From Armillaria gallica (lineage: Eukaryota; Basidiomycota; Agaricomycetes; Agaricales; Physalacriaceae): 64,000 nt of DNA. A program made the translations under genes and the position numbers. Below, one piece after another: positions 10,688-23,814 of this stretch. The notes beneath the pieces are model-generated. The model was not told the DNA's origin. It saw only the letters and a program-made list of their open reading frames with translations, and ran no database searches. The DNA is taken from assembly GCA_037576215.1 (NCBI GenBank), contig JBANDB010000006.1, positions 3,472,001-3,536,000 on the forward strand. Reading direction: 5' to 3'. Position 1 is the first letter of the stretch. Each line of letters begins with the position of its first letter.

Positions 10688-11022
10688 GATAGGAGCGGGG
10701 TCCAACGCAGTCTGGACTTTATTCTGCGTAAATATGCCGCCAACCACGCGAAACATATTTTTAGGAAGGAGCGCCTGATCAATCGACGCACTATGATACT
10801 GTCCTCGTGCCTGGAAGTCGCCGCCGGTGAATGAAGCTAGGCAATAAAGAGTCACTTGCGACTCTCAACCTTGAAACTCGTACGGGTCCTAGGTTTATAA
10901 AAAGCAAAGGCCTTGAAAGGAGAGGCCCTTTAGGAATCTGCGAACCGCCAATCCCACATTCGTCGATATTTGTTTCCATCACTGTACACAGCCAAGACAA
11001 CATTGAGCAGGGAATACATTTT

Positions 11023-12132
11023 TCATGATTGGTTATCGGCCTCGGACTTAGGACTCTTCTCCAGTATTGCATCTACAATCCCAAAATCTAAGGCTTCCTT
11101 AGCTACAGTAGGGAAAGGTCAGAGCTGAAACGTCAACAATGAATTGAATGCTAAACCTGTCATGAAGTTATCGCGTTCGAGAGCATTTTCTGGGCATACG
11201 TATCAGTAAGGAAACTGGACGTTGTACAGGGAAACGTACCGAAACGAGTGAGGCCCTTGCTCACTGATTCCCCTGGTTTTGCGCAATGTTTTTGGTAAAT
11301 TCCGGTCAAGGCCTGACGTATTCGTAGAATCTCCTTAGCATGGATAGCTATGTCAGATGCTTGACCTGAGGCGCCGCCGGAAGGCTCTAGAAACAGTTAT
11401 TAGACGTAGGAGTCGCAATCAAAGCCACTAAGGACGGACGATGTATCATGATGCTGGCATTCGGTAGGCAGTGGCGTTTGCCCTTTTCTCCCGCAGATAG
11501 TAAAAGAGAGCCCATACTAGCTGCTTGCCCGATGCAGTACGTGTGTATTGGCGAAGAAACGTACTATCAGCGTGCCGGTGAGTCAGTTGACCGTTGGTGT
11601 GAGATTGGATATGCAAACCTGCATCTGCGGAAATCAATTGCGATGAAGATATGTAATGTTACACCCCACTTACTGTGTCATATATTGCTAATCCTGCAGT
11701 AACACTACCGCCTGGAGAATTAATGTAGAGATGTATAGGCTTCGATGTGTCCTCTGCTTCCAAGAAGAGAAGCTGGGCGACAGTCAATGTGGAATCTGTA
11801 TCTCTTATCTGAAGTATAGATTCAGTGGGTAGGCTGCAAGCAACGCCTAGGCTCGACGCACCGGACCATAAAGCATGATGACCCTCTCCCGGAGCAAGCG
11901 CGAAAAGATATCGTACGAGCGTTCACCTCTTCCCTATCCTTCCACGATAAGCAAACAAGCAGCCAGTGCACTCGCTACGGCGTACCGTCTGCTCGATGAC
12001 GATGGGAACGAGGTTGGAGGAAGGCGACTCTCCAGTCCATTGGCCAGCTAACGGATGAAAATGACGAGTAGCGCGAATAGGCGAAACACGCCGACTTAGA
12101 CAAGAGAAGCCAGGACGAAATATGGAGGACAT
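11023..12132 (-). CDS. clpP: Mitochondrial ATP-dependent Clp protease, proteolytic subunit
   Basis: A spliced product of about 247 aa begins at ATG 12132 with an Arg/Ser-rich N-terminus typical of a mitochondrial presequence. Eight exons give [59 protein letters not shown] (nucleophile Ser), [20 protein letters not shown] (His) and [13 protein letters not shown] (Asp), so the catalytic triad is complete. The C-terminus is GIVDAILEK plus a short polar tail ending at 11023. ClpP forms a barrel peptidase in the matrix, fed by ClpX. Exon 4 is only six bases (11619-11624, Met-Gln) between introns 11625-11673 and 11564-11618; family conservation of YDTMQY supports it. The lengths of all other introns are near 50 nt. 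Confidence 0.93.
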
Positions 12133-14179
12133 TGAGCAGTAAGAACGTCGATGTCGAGACTTGATGGCAAAAATGGCTGCCTGCCAAATCGGGCAAAAAG
12201 CGCGTGACTGACGCGCCTCGTGAATGCGTCCACAACTGTCCACAAATGGACATTGAACAGACAACTGTGAATGATTGACGGTGTGAAGGGAACGGATCAG
12301 TAGCCCGACAATGAGTTGCGTCACGTCGGACTATCCTTGAATCACTCTAGTGCCCATTTCTGAACAATTTCTAGGGTATTCAGTTAATACCGGGTATTAT
12401 CAAACGCGTGCATCGAAGGGATCTAAGCATCCTAAGTACTTGTTGAAGTTCTTATTAAATGCTTGAGGCCCCCGTGGCATCCTCCATCCGCGAAGCTACG
12501 TCGAAGTCGAAGCTATCCTTATCTAGCGCAGTGAGGCAATCCGCTACCCGCCAATACACATGGTACCTAGTAGTGTCGATCTTTGACGGATACCATCTTC
12601 ATTAATCAAGCTCAAAACCAGTCAAGTCTATCCTTCGGATCGAACCAACATTTTCTGTCGTATATATTTATGGCCGCCACCTAAGAGGTAACAATGTAAA
12701 TGAGCAGTGCATTTTTACAAGCGTCAGTTAGTAGAAGAACTTCAATGCTGGCAGTCTAGACCTACTTATTTCTGGGCCACTTATGTACTCCTCCAGTTAG
12801 CTCTGCGTCTCCGTCTCTCGATTCCTACTAACGCCGGCTTCTTTGAATCCTCAAGGAACTACTTCGCACTTCGAAATCGAAGTAAACGGCTGAAATTTTA
12901 CTGGCCGATGACTCGTTCTTCTTCGATCATCCACAGTTTAGTTCGTGGACATAGTCGACTCACCATTCCCGCCCTCTTCCCCGTCACCATCAGGCACCAC
13001 GTGCGTCTTTCGGAAGGACGTTTACTCGTCACCAGGGTCTTATCGGCAGTCTGAATTCACCGAATAGATCCCCCGGAGTTTCTCCAGACCAAGTAGGTAA
13101 ACCTGGATAGGGCGCTTCATCAAATCACCGGCCCGCGCGGGGACTTGGATAATTGCAGATAAACCACAGAAGCCGGTCCGGAAGTAGACCTGGTAAACAT
13201 AGATTGCTTCCTTAACGGCTTCAAGTCTCGCGGAAAGGGATTCCGTTAGGCTAAGAAAAGATGTACGTGAGTAGCTTCGAAAGAAGAGTAGTATATGACT
13301 TGCCGGTGCTTTCATACTCCTGCATGTTCCATTGTTTACAGCCCATTGCTGTTTCATTAGTACGCGGACCCAAGTGTTATGAAGTACATATGCTGGACGG
13401 CAACCAAAATTTGATCCTCGAAGTCGGCTTGCTCATTACCGAGAAATATGCGTGGATGACTCGCGAGCATCAGAACAGCCATTGACTTAGACTGCGGTCA
13501 GACTCACGGAATCACGAACCTTGATTTTCTGAGCGCCCTTGGGTCCCCAACCACATGGAAAATGCTGTGGTTTAATTACGTCTTTTACTCGATTTTCTCA
13601 ATGACAACCAGCCGATCAAGACACATTGTTTCAGTAGCCGCGGGTGCCTCATGTCCTTCGATAAATGTCTTCGCAGTGTTATGACATATGCATGGGGCTT
13701 CGGCTGCTTCACAAGTTACGGCGGTGATCGCCCTTTCGGTCCAAGACGGACCCGAACGATGTAAATCCACAGAAAGGAGAAGGAACCTGGAAAAGCATTG
13801 TTGCGATCAGACTCGGCCTTAGCAGCAGCATTGCCTCAGTGTTCAACGTTCTAAGCGAACGAAAGCCCTATTGGCCAAGGATAAGAACCCGGAAGTGTCG
13901 CCTAAAAGAAACACAAGCCTGGATATCATTGGTCGCAATAACCCTGATATATTCTGCCTCTGGACCTCGTCATTTAGCCGCTAAAGGTTTGCCTAAGGGC
14001 CTTTCGGTTAAGCCATGTAGGCAGGAAGGCTAGACACTAATTTGAAGGAGAATTTCAAGAAAGATCTCACCGCGGGTAGCCGGGCACTTGCGACAAACTT
14101 CTTATTTCTGTGATGATCTTCCGAGCACATTGCGGATTGACGATGTAGCACATGTATAATTATATAGAGAAGACTCATC
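12133..14179. other. Long spacer with an unidentified minus-strand frame
   Basis: This 2 kb lies between clpP and DDX41. The best frame is 13040-13357 (minus, ATG), 105 codons, containing LTESLSARLEAVKEAIYVYQ and VPARAGDLMKRPIQVYLLGL, which reads like real protein but matches no family I know. Just upstream on the same strand are short open segments near 13370-13490 (MAVLMLASHPRIFLGNEQAD) and 13585-13770 that could be exons of the same gene. A forward frame at 12707-13054 has no support. It is either an unrecognised multi-exon gene or a relic. Confidence 0.35.
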
Positions 14180-16496
<2,317 letters not shown>

Positions 16497-16735
16497 TAGG
16501 AAGGCAGGACCGGAATCCGGACCGCAGAAATTGTACAAAGTAGTCCAAACCGGGCCTTGTACCTTTCACCATCATCCCCTTGCACAGTGCATATGTTGTC
16601 CAGTGATTCAATAGTAATGCGGGGACCTTTTCTACACCGTTCGACAGGGCGGCATTCTGAGCCCGGTGCTCTGATTCAGATAAATAGATACGCGTGCTAG
16701 GTTCCTATATCGCCAGTTCTTTCTTTCCTACCATC
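16497..16735. promoter_or_regulatory. Shared promoter region of DDX41 and GALT
   Basis: Only 239 bp separate the divergent start codons of DDX41 (16496, minus) and GALT (16736, plus), so both promoters and 5' UTRs must fit here or overlap. Pyrimidine-rich tracts (TTCTTTCTTTCCTACC near 16718) precede the GALT ATG, as is common at basidiomycete start sites. No specific factor site could be assigned. Confidence 0.5.
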
Positions 16736-18111
16736 ATGGCCGAGTTTAACCCGTCTGACCATCCTCATCGCAGATGTAAGATTCCCTGTGCTCATCTCTA
16801 TTTTTTGCTCATGATCCTACCGGTAGTGAATCCACTAACCAACGAGTACACCCTCGTCTCACCTCATCGCATCAAGCGACCGTGGCTCGGCCAGGTTGAA
16901 CCACCTACGGTTTCCAATTTGCCACAATATGATCCGGCATGCTACCTCTGCCCGGGTAACACTCGTTCTGGTGGCCAGAAGAACCCTGATTATCAGCAGA
17001 CATATGTCTTTGAAAACGACTTCTCTGCGGTGCTTAACGGACCGCTGCCAATCGCCCCCGTAGCACCCCATCCATTACTTGCGACAGAACCTGTCGGTGG
17101 TGGATGTGATGTTCTGATCTTTGATCGTAGACATGATTTGACTTTGGCACGAATTTCAATTGATGGGCTCAAGCGAATCATCGAGCAGTGGATTGGAATC
17201 TATCACAGACGAGGCGCGGAGGACAACATCAGATATGTTCAGATCTTCGAGGTAACAGTCATTTTGATGTCGCCGAGTGGAGAACTGTAACTGTTGTTTA
17301 GAACAAAGGTAGTATGATGGGCTGTTCAAATCCTCACCCGCATGGGCAGGCCTGGTCTTTGTCTGCTATACCTACGTACCCTGCCAAAGAGCTTGAGAAC
17401 ATGAAGCGTTACTCGCTCACCGATGTGCCTGCGTCTCATGCACCCAGGAGCAAGGATGGTCAGTTGAGTTATCTATCAACCCTGGATATCGCGCCAATCG
17501 CATCTTAGGGAAGCCCTGTCTACTCTGTGAATATATCCATGCAGAACTCAATTCGACAGGCGCCGACGGCCGGATAGTGTTCAAGAACGAACACTGGGTG
17601 GCCGTGGTGCCGTGGTGGGCAGTGTGGCCCTTCGAGATACTCCGTGTGTATCAGTATCTCCTTTCGTTTTGACACTAAACTTTGTCCTTGCAGTACTTCC
17701 ATATCAACGTCACATACCCTCAATCGTAGAACTCACCGAAGAAGAGAAGACGGCGTTTGCCCAAAGCATATCTATCGTTACCAAACGATACGATAATCTC
17801 TTTTCTTCTTCGTTTGCGTATTCGATGGGGATTCACCAGCGGCCGATCCCACTGACTGCGGTCGCCACCGGCGAGGATACATTCGAAGAGGCTCATTTGC
17901 ATCTACATTTCACCCCGCCGCTTCTGCGAAGTACAACTGTCAAGAAGTTTATGGTTGGGTATGTTAGTCTCATCGCTTCGCTTTCAGTGTCTAATAAAGA
18001 GTTAGGTTTGACATCATGGGTGAAGCTCAACGGGATCTTACTCCTGAAATAGCTGCTACCCGTCTTAGAGAGTGTTCTGATATCCATTACCTCGATGAGA
18101 AGAATATCTGA
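16736..18111 (+). CDS. GAL7: Galactose-1-phosphate uridylyltransferase
   Basis: This Leloir-pathway enzyme exchanges galactose-1-phosphate with UDP-glucose in the cytosol. The ATG at 16736 (MAEFNPSDHPHRR) is followed by an intron 16776-16826 and NPLTNEYTLVSPHR, CYLCPGNTRS (zinc ligand cysteines), YVFENDFSAV, and the active-site GCSNPHPHGQAW (HPH nucleophile region). Later exons give CLLCEYIHAEL, FKNEHWVAVVPWWAVWPFE, then HIPSIVELTEEEK and AHLHLHFTPPLLRS, ending YLDEKNI at TGA 18111. Introns of about 50-70 nt separate these blocks. All signature residues are visible and the frame is intact after splicing. Confidence 0.93.
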
Positions 18112-18415
18112 GATAGAGCCTGTTTAGAAAATAGAGCAGTGTCTGATTAAATATCAAAGTTATTTCGATTGCAGCCGCTTTTGTCGCATGTTTGCAGCCT
18201 CAATTGAGTCAATTGAGCCTTAACGCAGTCCATTCTCAGCTATTGGTTAAGTCAAACGCAAGTCCGAAAGTCGGCCAAAAAAGGAATAACGAAATAAGAA
18301 CACGTGACTGAAACGCGCCGGTTTTTGTGGCTTGGTACTTGTCCACGTACTTGACTCTTCCAACATCCTCCACCTGTCTCAGTCTCCCTTTATTTATCTT
18401 TAATCGGCGGCAAGG

Positions 18416-19883
18416 ATGAATTCACGTATATTTAAGCCGCAGCGCTCGACAGAGGCACCTATGGACTTTCAGTTTACCTCTCGGCCAAACTCAAATGTAA
18501 AACCAGCTTGGGCCTCGGGCGCTGGCAATGAGGATTCTAGTACCCCCAAAAAACGTATTCTCTCTCGATATGTGATAGTATTCTCTATTTGACAACATTC
18601 CACTCCTACCAGGGACTCACGACGACTCGACCCTAACCGCACCGTCAACACCAACATTTGGCTTCAACCAGAATGTTCCATTTATTTTCCAAACGCCATC
18701 GCGTCAGCCACCACAGCCGTATCCATGGGCGCCACCTCCAAACTTCTCACCATCGAAAGCATTCCCGCAACCGGTTACTTCGGAAGAGGTTCGGGACGTT
18801 GATATGTCAGAAGTGAGCCCGCCCAAGCCGGAGGAGCCCAAGTCAGAACGTGGAAGACCCATTGCCACGGGTGCTCTGCGACGGGTTTTCCGAGCTCGCC
18901 AGAAGGTCAACGGTCGTCAGCTGTCAAATACGGATGGTCATGACGAAGAGGATGGCGATCTGGATAGTGAGGAAGAGAACGACAGAGCCGTCACACCTAT
19001 AAACCAAAATACGTCCAATCACTACACACTGAATCTGCCTTCTCCTCCCGCGCCTCAATCTGATACGCCATACATCCTACTCGGGTAAGTCTATGGTTTC
19101 TAAAGAGTCCTGTTGCCAATTCCGTCGCTAACGTTATCTCACAGATACCTTCAGTTTTTCTTTAACCTTTCGCTCATTCTAGTCTTTCTCTATCTCGTCG
19201 TGCAATTCATATTAACTGTGCAACGAGACGTCGAGCACCGAGTTTCGGAGTATTCCGCAGGTAAGTTTCAAATTTGGTTTTACGCCCTTGCCTTAACAAA
19301 TTCCGGGGTGGCACAGACATCATCCAGGAGATAGCCATGTGTGCTTTGCAATTCAAGAACAACCTTTGCCAATCACCATTACCGGCAATGGCACAGCAAT
19401 GCGCTAATTGGGAGACATGCATGAATCGGGATCCGACCACACTTGGCCGTGCCAGAGTCGGTGCCGAACTGATTGCAGAAGTCGTAAACGGGTTCGTTGA
19501 GCCCATCAGCTGGAAGACACTGGTAAGTTGTTTTATCCGAAGAATGTCCATACAGTGTGCTAACTATATCGTCCACTTCTATCTGCGCCACGAAGGCATT
19601 CACGTTGACATCTTTGTCCTTTTTAACCGTTTTCATCAATGCGCTACTTTCATTATACCGTTCGCGACATCACTCGCCTCCCCACGCGCCACCCACCCAT
19701 AATACCCAGTACCCCATACATCCATCCACTCCGTATCCGCCGCATCAGTTCGGTGGTTACCTATCTCCAGTTCCTACCCCAGCTTGGAGTAGATCGTGGA
19801 AGGGGATCGACCATGATGAAGACATGCAAACTCCGACAAGACGAAGACGGTTGGAAGGAGGCGGTTCAGTAAAGATTAAATAG
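18416..19883 (+). CDS. Brl1/Brr6-family nuclear envelope protein
   Basis: Five exons are inferred: 18416-18554, 18613-19084, 19145-19260, 19317-19522 and 19596-19883, all phase-consistent. The N-terminus is long, polar and proline-rich (MNSRIFKPQRSTEAP...). A first transmembrane helix (FFFNLSLILVFLYLVVQFIL) is followed by a cysteine-bearing luminal segment (CALQFKNNLC, QCANWETCMNRDP), the hallmark of the Brl1/Brr6 domain, then a second helix (AFTLTSLSFLTVFINALLSL) and a C-terminal tail ending in a basic RRRRLEGGGSVKIK. In yeasts these proteins act at the nuclear envelope in pore complex assembly and lipid homeostasis. Which paralogue this corresponds to cannot be told from the sequence. Confidence 0.85.
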
Positions 19884-21075
19884 CAGATGTCCTCTAGGCA
19901 TGAATATGGGATATGGTTTCATCTAACCTTCTATTCACTAGTTTTGGGTTCGGGATCGGTGAAATCTTATCTGACCTCAGGACACGGAAGGTTTAGATCC
20001 TTCACGGTACGTGGGTGTCGCGAAGCCATCATTTAACGTTTTCATATATACAGCTGACGGACTTGGGGAAAACATGCGCCATTTGGAGGTGTAACATATG
20101 CTGTATCAGGCCGGGAGAAGACACAGGACTGAACGCCAGGCCGTGATAGCCAACAGCAACTGTTTCCGCACGTCATGGGACACCGAGCATTCCTGGAAGA
20201 CACGATAGGGAGAATATCAATTCATCAGAGGATGCTGTTTAAATATCTCAAGGTGAAGATCACAAGCAGTGTATCGGGGTCAGGGATCTAAGGGAACCGG
20301 GTAACCTTTGCGACGACCCGGTAACTGGATGCGTGCTTGTTTTCCTATGATGGGGGTCCGGAACATTCTCTGATTAAATAGCTGATGACAGCCAAGTTCC
20401 CGAGCCCCGTATGGTCATTTTGTGTACGGGTATGTGTGGAATGCATCGCTTCAGGAACATCACAAGTGCCACAAGTTTTAACGCTGGGCCAAGAATGCGT
20501 CAGCGCCGCGTGCAGGATTGATTGGTTCTCAGGCCCGGATGAACCTGTGATTTAAGAGGATTAGCCTTTTGTATCCCCGGATATACTTGGCACCGCAGGG
20601 TCGGAGCAGGGTTGATGTTTGAATGAAAAGGTGACGGTAGGGGGTACGGTAGAAATACGGTAGGACGGCGACCAGCAACCGATGGGGCACTGCGGCTTGT
20701 TTTGTTAGTGTCGGAGGCATTGTTGTGTGATCTTCTCTAGACGCATATCCCCGACGTTTGTCACCCTAGTCCTATTTCCGTCGCCAGGCTTGCATCTTGT
20801 TGATTGATAGTACCCGTTTGTTGATTCCCTAGCCGTGATTTCTAACTAATACTAATCGGTATTCAGGCCGCGGCACGCACATATACCGTGATAGATGGCT
20901 CGGCGTTCACTGTGATTGCCATGATGGTGGAATAAAGCGAAAAGGGTTGTTGGTTGCTAGGTATACCGGAGAACATATGTCGAGGCGGCGAATATAACGA
21001 ACTCTAACTAGGCACCTCATAGATAACACCCACATCCATATATAGCGAACATCCTTCGACGGTCCACAGTTATGG
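19884..21075. other. Gene-poor intergenic stretch
   Basis: About 1.2 kb without a convincing coding frame; the only frame over 60 codons (20529-20720, minus) has no family features. Between the Brl1/Brr6 gene and the convergent SERF gene this should be mostly 3' UTR and spacer. Confidence 0.5.
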
Positions 21076-21457
21076 TCATTTGCCACTACCTGCAGCCGCT
21101 GCGGCTCGTTCCTCTTCCTTTTTCTGATGTGGCAATAACTTATTAGACACGGACGAATCGAGAGTGGATCGCGGGATGTTACCTTCTGTTTAGCACGGAG
21201 AATCTCGGCGTCACTAGTGGAGACTCAGTACATACAGATTGCCAGCAGATTGAGGGATACTTGCCTTTCTTTTCTCTTCGCAAGGCTAGACGCACTTTCC
21301 TTGGGTTTCTTGGCTGCAGCGGCCGCTTTCTTCTGTGCTTTGGCGCGATCTGTCTCCCTCTGATTGCCGCCTATGAGCCATTAGATATTCAATGAATCGA
21401 TTGCTGTAGATGTAAAGTAAAAGAGTAGAGAACTGGTTCAATGTACTCACGGGTCAT
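21076..21457 (-). CDS. SERF-like (4F5 family) small basic protein
   Basis: Four exons (21451-21457, 21265-21370, 21183-21213, 21076-21123) give a 63-aa protein starting MTRGNQRETDRAKAQKKAAA, the hallmark N-terminus of the 4F5/SERF family, and ending KKEEERAAAAAGSGK. It is highly charged and probably disordered; family members bind RNA/proteins and promote amyloid aggregation in animal models. Exon 1 has only 7 coding bases. The second intron (21214-21264) starts GCAAGT and ends CTAG, a GC-AG intron: reading KRKE-S-DAEILRAKQK is restored only with this junction. The gene is too short and too split to be seen as one open frame. Confidence 0.88.
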
Positions 21458-23814
21458 GGCTGTTGTTCACGATTCGGATAATGGCTGTAACGTCACGTCA
21501 CGCTCGGGAAATGATGGGATTCAATCGGAGTCAGCTGACCTCGAAAAAGACTTGGTCAATTTTAGCCCCGGAATTGATCTGGATTCTGATCATCCGTCTC
21601 CGGCTATTTTCAGTTGCCTCTGAGACTCAGGGTCCCACGTTTCCTTGTGCTGATGCTGCGCTTGTATTGTATGTATGTAGAGGGGCTCAGCCCCTAGTGA
21701 AATTGACGAGTACATGTTTACTCCAAATGAAATTGAAACATCCCACTGGCGTTCCGCGATCCGGTGGTGCTAAGGCTCAGGTAAATCTCTGACAGCGGCA
21801 ACACACGACATGTATCAGGCGGACGATCGTATGAGAGGATGCAGGCTGGCGACGGCCAGGTCATTGTTATACAGAACTGTGGGCGTTTACCGGGGTGATA
21901 CACGCCTTTTTGTCGTATCACCGCGCAAAAGGCAAGTCGAGCGACAAAGCTTCCGTAGTGATGTCAATCGGAAGAATCGAGCTTCGCAGTCATGCTCCGT
22001 GGTAATCGATTGCGGACGGGAAGCCTGTCAGAATACAAGGTTCGCGTGTGGATTTCTCGGAAAAGTAGGCTATACAATTTTCATCAACACGCAAGTTCGG
22101 CCCGACTGTCCTATCCTCTCGGGGTTGTCCTTCCTGGCTCGTGGTCGTCTTTATTGCTTCCATTCCCGCTAAGGTTGCATTATGTCATGGAGACCGTGAT
22201 CTGCAAATTCCATGCGAGAGGCGTGGGGTGAGAGGTCAGGGCCTCGGACACAAATCCGCGATGAAATCATGACACATGGTTGACTCCTGCTGTTGACCTG
22301 CTGTGGGTATGGAACAGCTGTTACAGGCATACTCGGGGCTGAGGCGAGGTATATGGATGGTTGTGTGGTTCAGAGTGATTGTGATTGTATGATCTGCAAA
22401 TATGATATTATAAGATATTATTCTGTATTATAAAGCGGCCGGGGAATAACTATAGGTACCGATAATAAAGGGCACCCTGAGCACCCTGAGTAGGAACGAG
22501 ATGTCAAACGGTGTGTAATCGAACTGTAATCGATGGAGTGTGGAGTCTAGAATCAATGAGGGTGAGATAGGAAGCGAAGCGAAAAGACCGAGCGCCGAAG
22601 GTGAGAATTACAGCATTGACGGAGGCAGACGGTCTCACGGAGGCAGAGTTAAAACACAAGAAGCGAAGACTCGGTAGAAACAGGTAGACTTTGCGCACTA
22701 AAGCCTCTGGTTCGTTAATTTTGCGACCACCTTAATTATAAAGGACGGTTAGGTCCGGAAGCAACGCGGAGAAAAGATTCTTTCGGAAAGGTTACAATTC
22801 CGTTGACGGGGATGTGCAATGAGCAGCGACGAGCCTTTGAAGGGGCAACAAAGGAGGCAATTTAGAGGGTGAATAACAGGGCTTCTTCCCAGGGCGTCGT
22901 AATGCTTCCAGTGGTTCGGTGCTTCGGGCGAGACAGGCTCAGGACCGGCAGGGATGCATAATGATCGAAAAGGGTAGACAGGACAGGACCGGCAGGATGC
23001 TTGGCAACGGTACCGCCTTGAATGGACGTTTCCACGTTGAATTGATCACATGATCGATCGCCGATGGGATCTGGAAGCGTGGCAAGATAAGATAAGATAA
23101 TGCGGTGACGTGCCTGGACATATCGGGGTATGACTTTCGTCAGAGTGAAACGACCCTGAGTCTAAAATGGGACAGGGCCTAGGTCATGCCCTCCTGAGAT
23201 GACATCCGAGATTATGGGTGACGTGTCATATGCGCTAAGCGGCAATCTGCGGGTAAAATAGAAGCGCGAATTTGATGAGTTCTGTTCTGGCTGTACAGTA
23301 CAGGACTGTTACGAGGTTAGTTTGATCCACAGAGTGTCATGCAGCTTCTCTTCTGATTGGGATCCGTCGAATGTAAGAGAGAATCGACGGTGCTGGCACG
23401 CGATGGGTGACAGCAATGAGGCACGGGGAGAAGGAATGGAATTGAGTGTTCGGTCGTAAGCAATGGTACGAGTAATGGAGTAATGCTCGGTGTATTACCA
23501 TCTATTGCCATTCGGAAGTGAGAATTGCGTACGGATTTGGGGCCAGATCAAAATAGATGAATTGAGATCAAATTGAGATCAAATTTGTGAATTTGGATCA
23601 AATGTAAATTGCTTCCCTGAGTATCCCTTGGGTTCGCTGACTTGTTCACAACCGAGATGGCTTCCGATGGGCCGATGGATCTGATTGGATTGATCGCCAT
23701 TGATCGTGCGAGGGGCCGGTTGTTGGCTATATAATAAATTATATCATATCGAATAATATATATATATCAGACGCCGCTTCCCTTCCACCTTTTGCCCCCT
23801 CTCCACTCCCCAGC
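21458..23814. promoter_or_regulatory. Long spacer and presumed promoter of the Cyc8 gene
   Basis: About 2.4 kb with no supported gene. Near 23085-23100 lie three overlapping AGATAA units (GATA-factor-like sites). At 23560-23581 an 11-bp unit AATTGAGATCA is repeated in tandem and a related GGATCAAATG follows. Just upstream of the Cyc8 ATG an AT-rich tract (TATATATATATATC, near 23757-23769) could act as a core promoter. A long 5' region is common for pleiotropic regulators, but no site here is proven. Confidence 0.4.

Noticed and set aside
20000..23800. Possible tRNA or repeat array in the gene-poor stretch
   Set aside because: No cloverleaf with a plausible B-box was seen by eye and no regular spacer-repeat pattern of a CRISPR type is present; CRISPR is not expected in a fungal nuclear genome.
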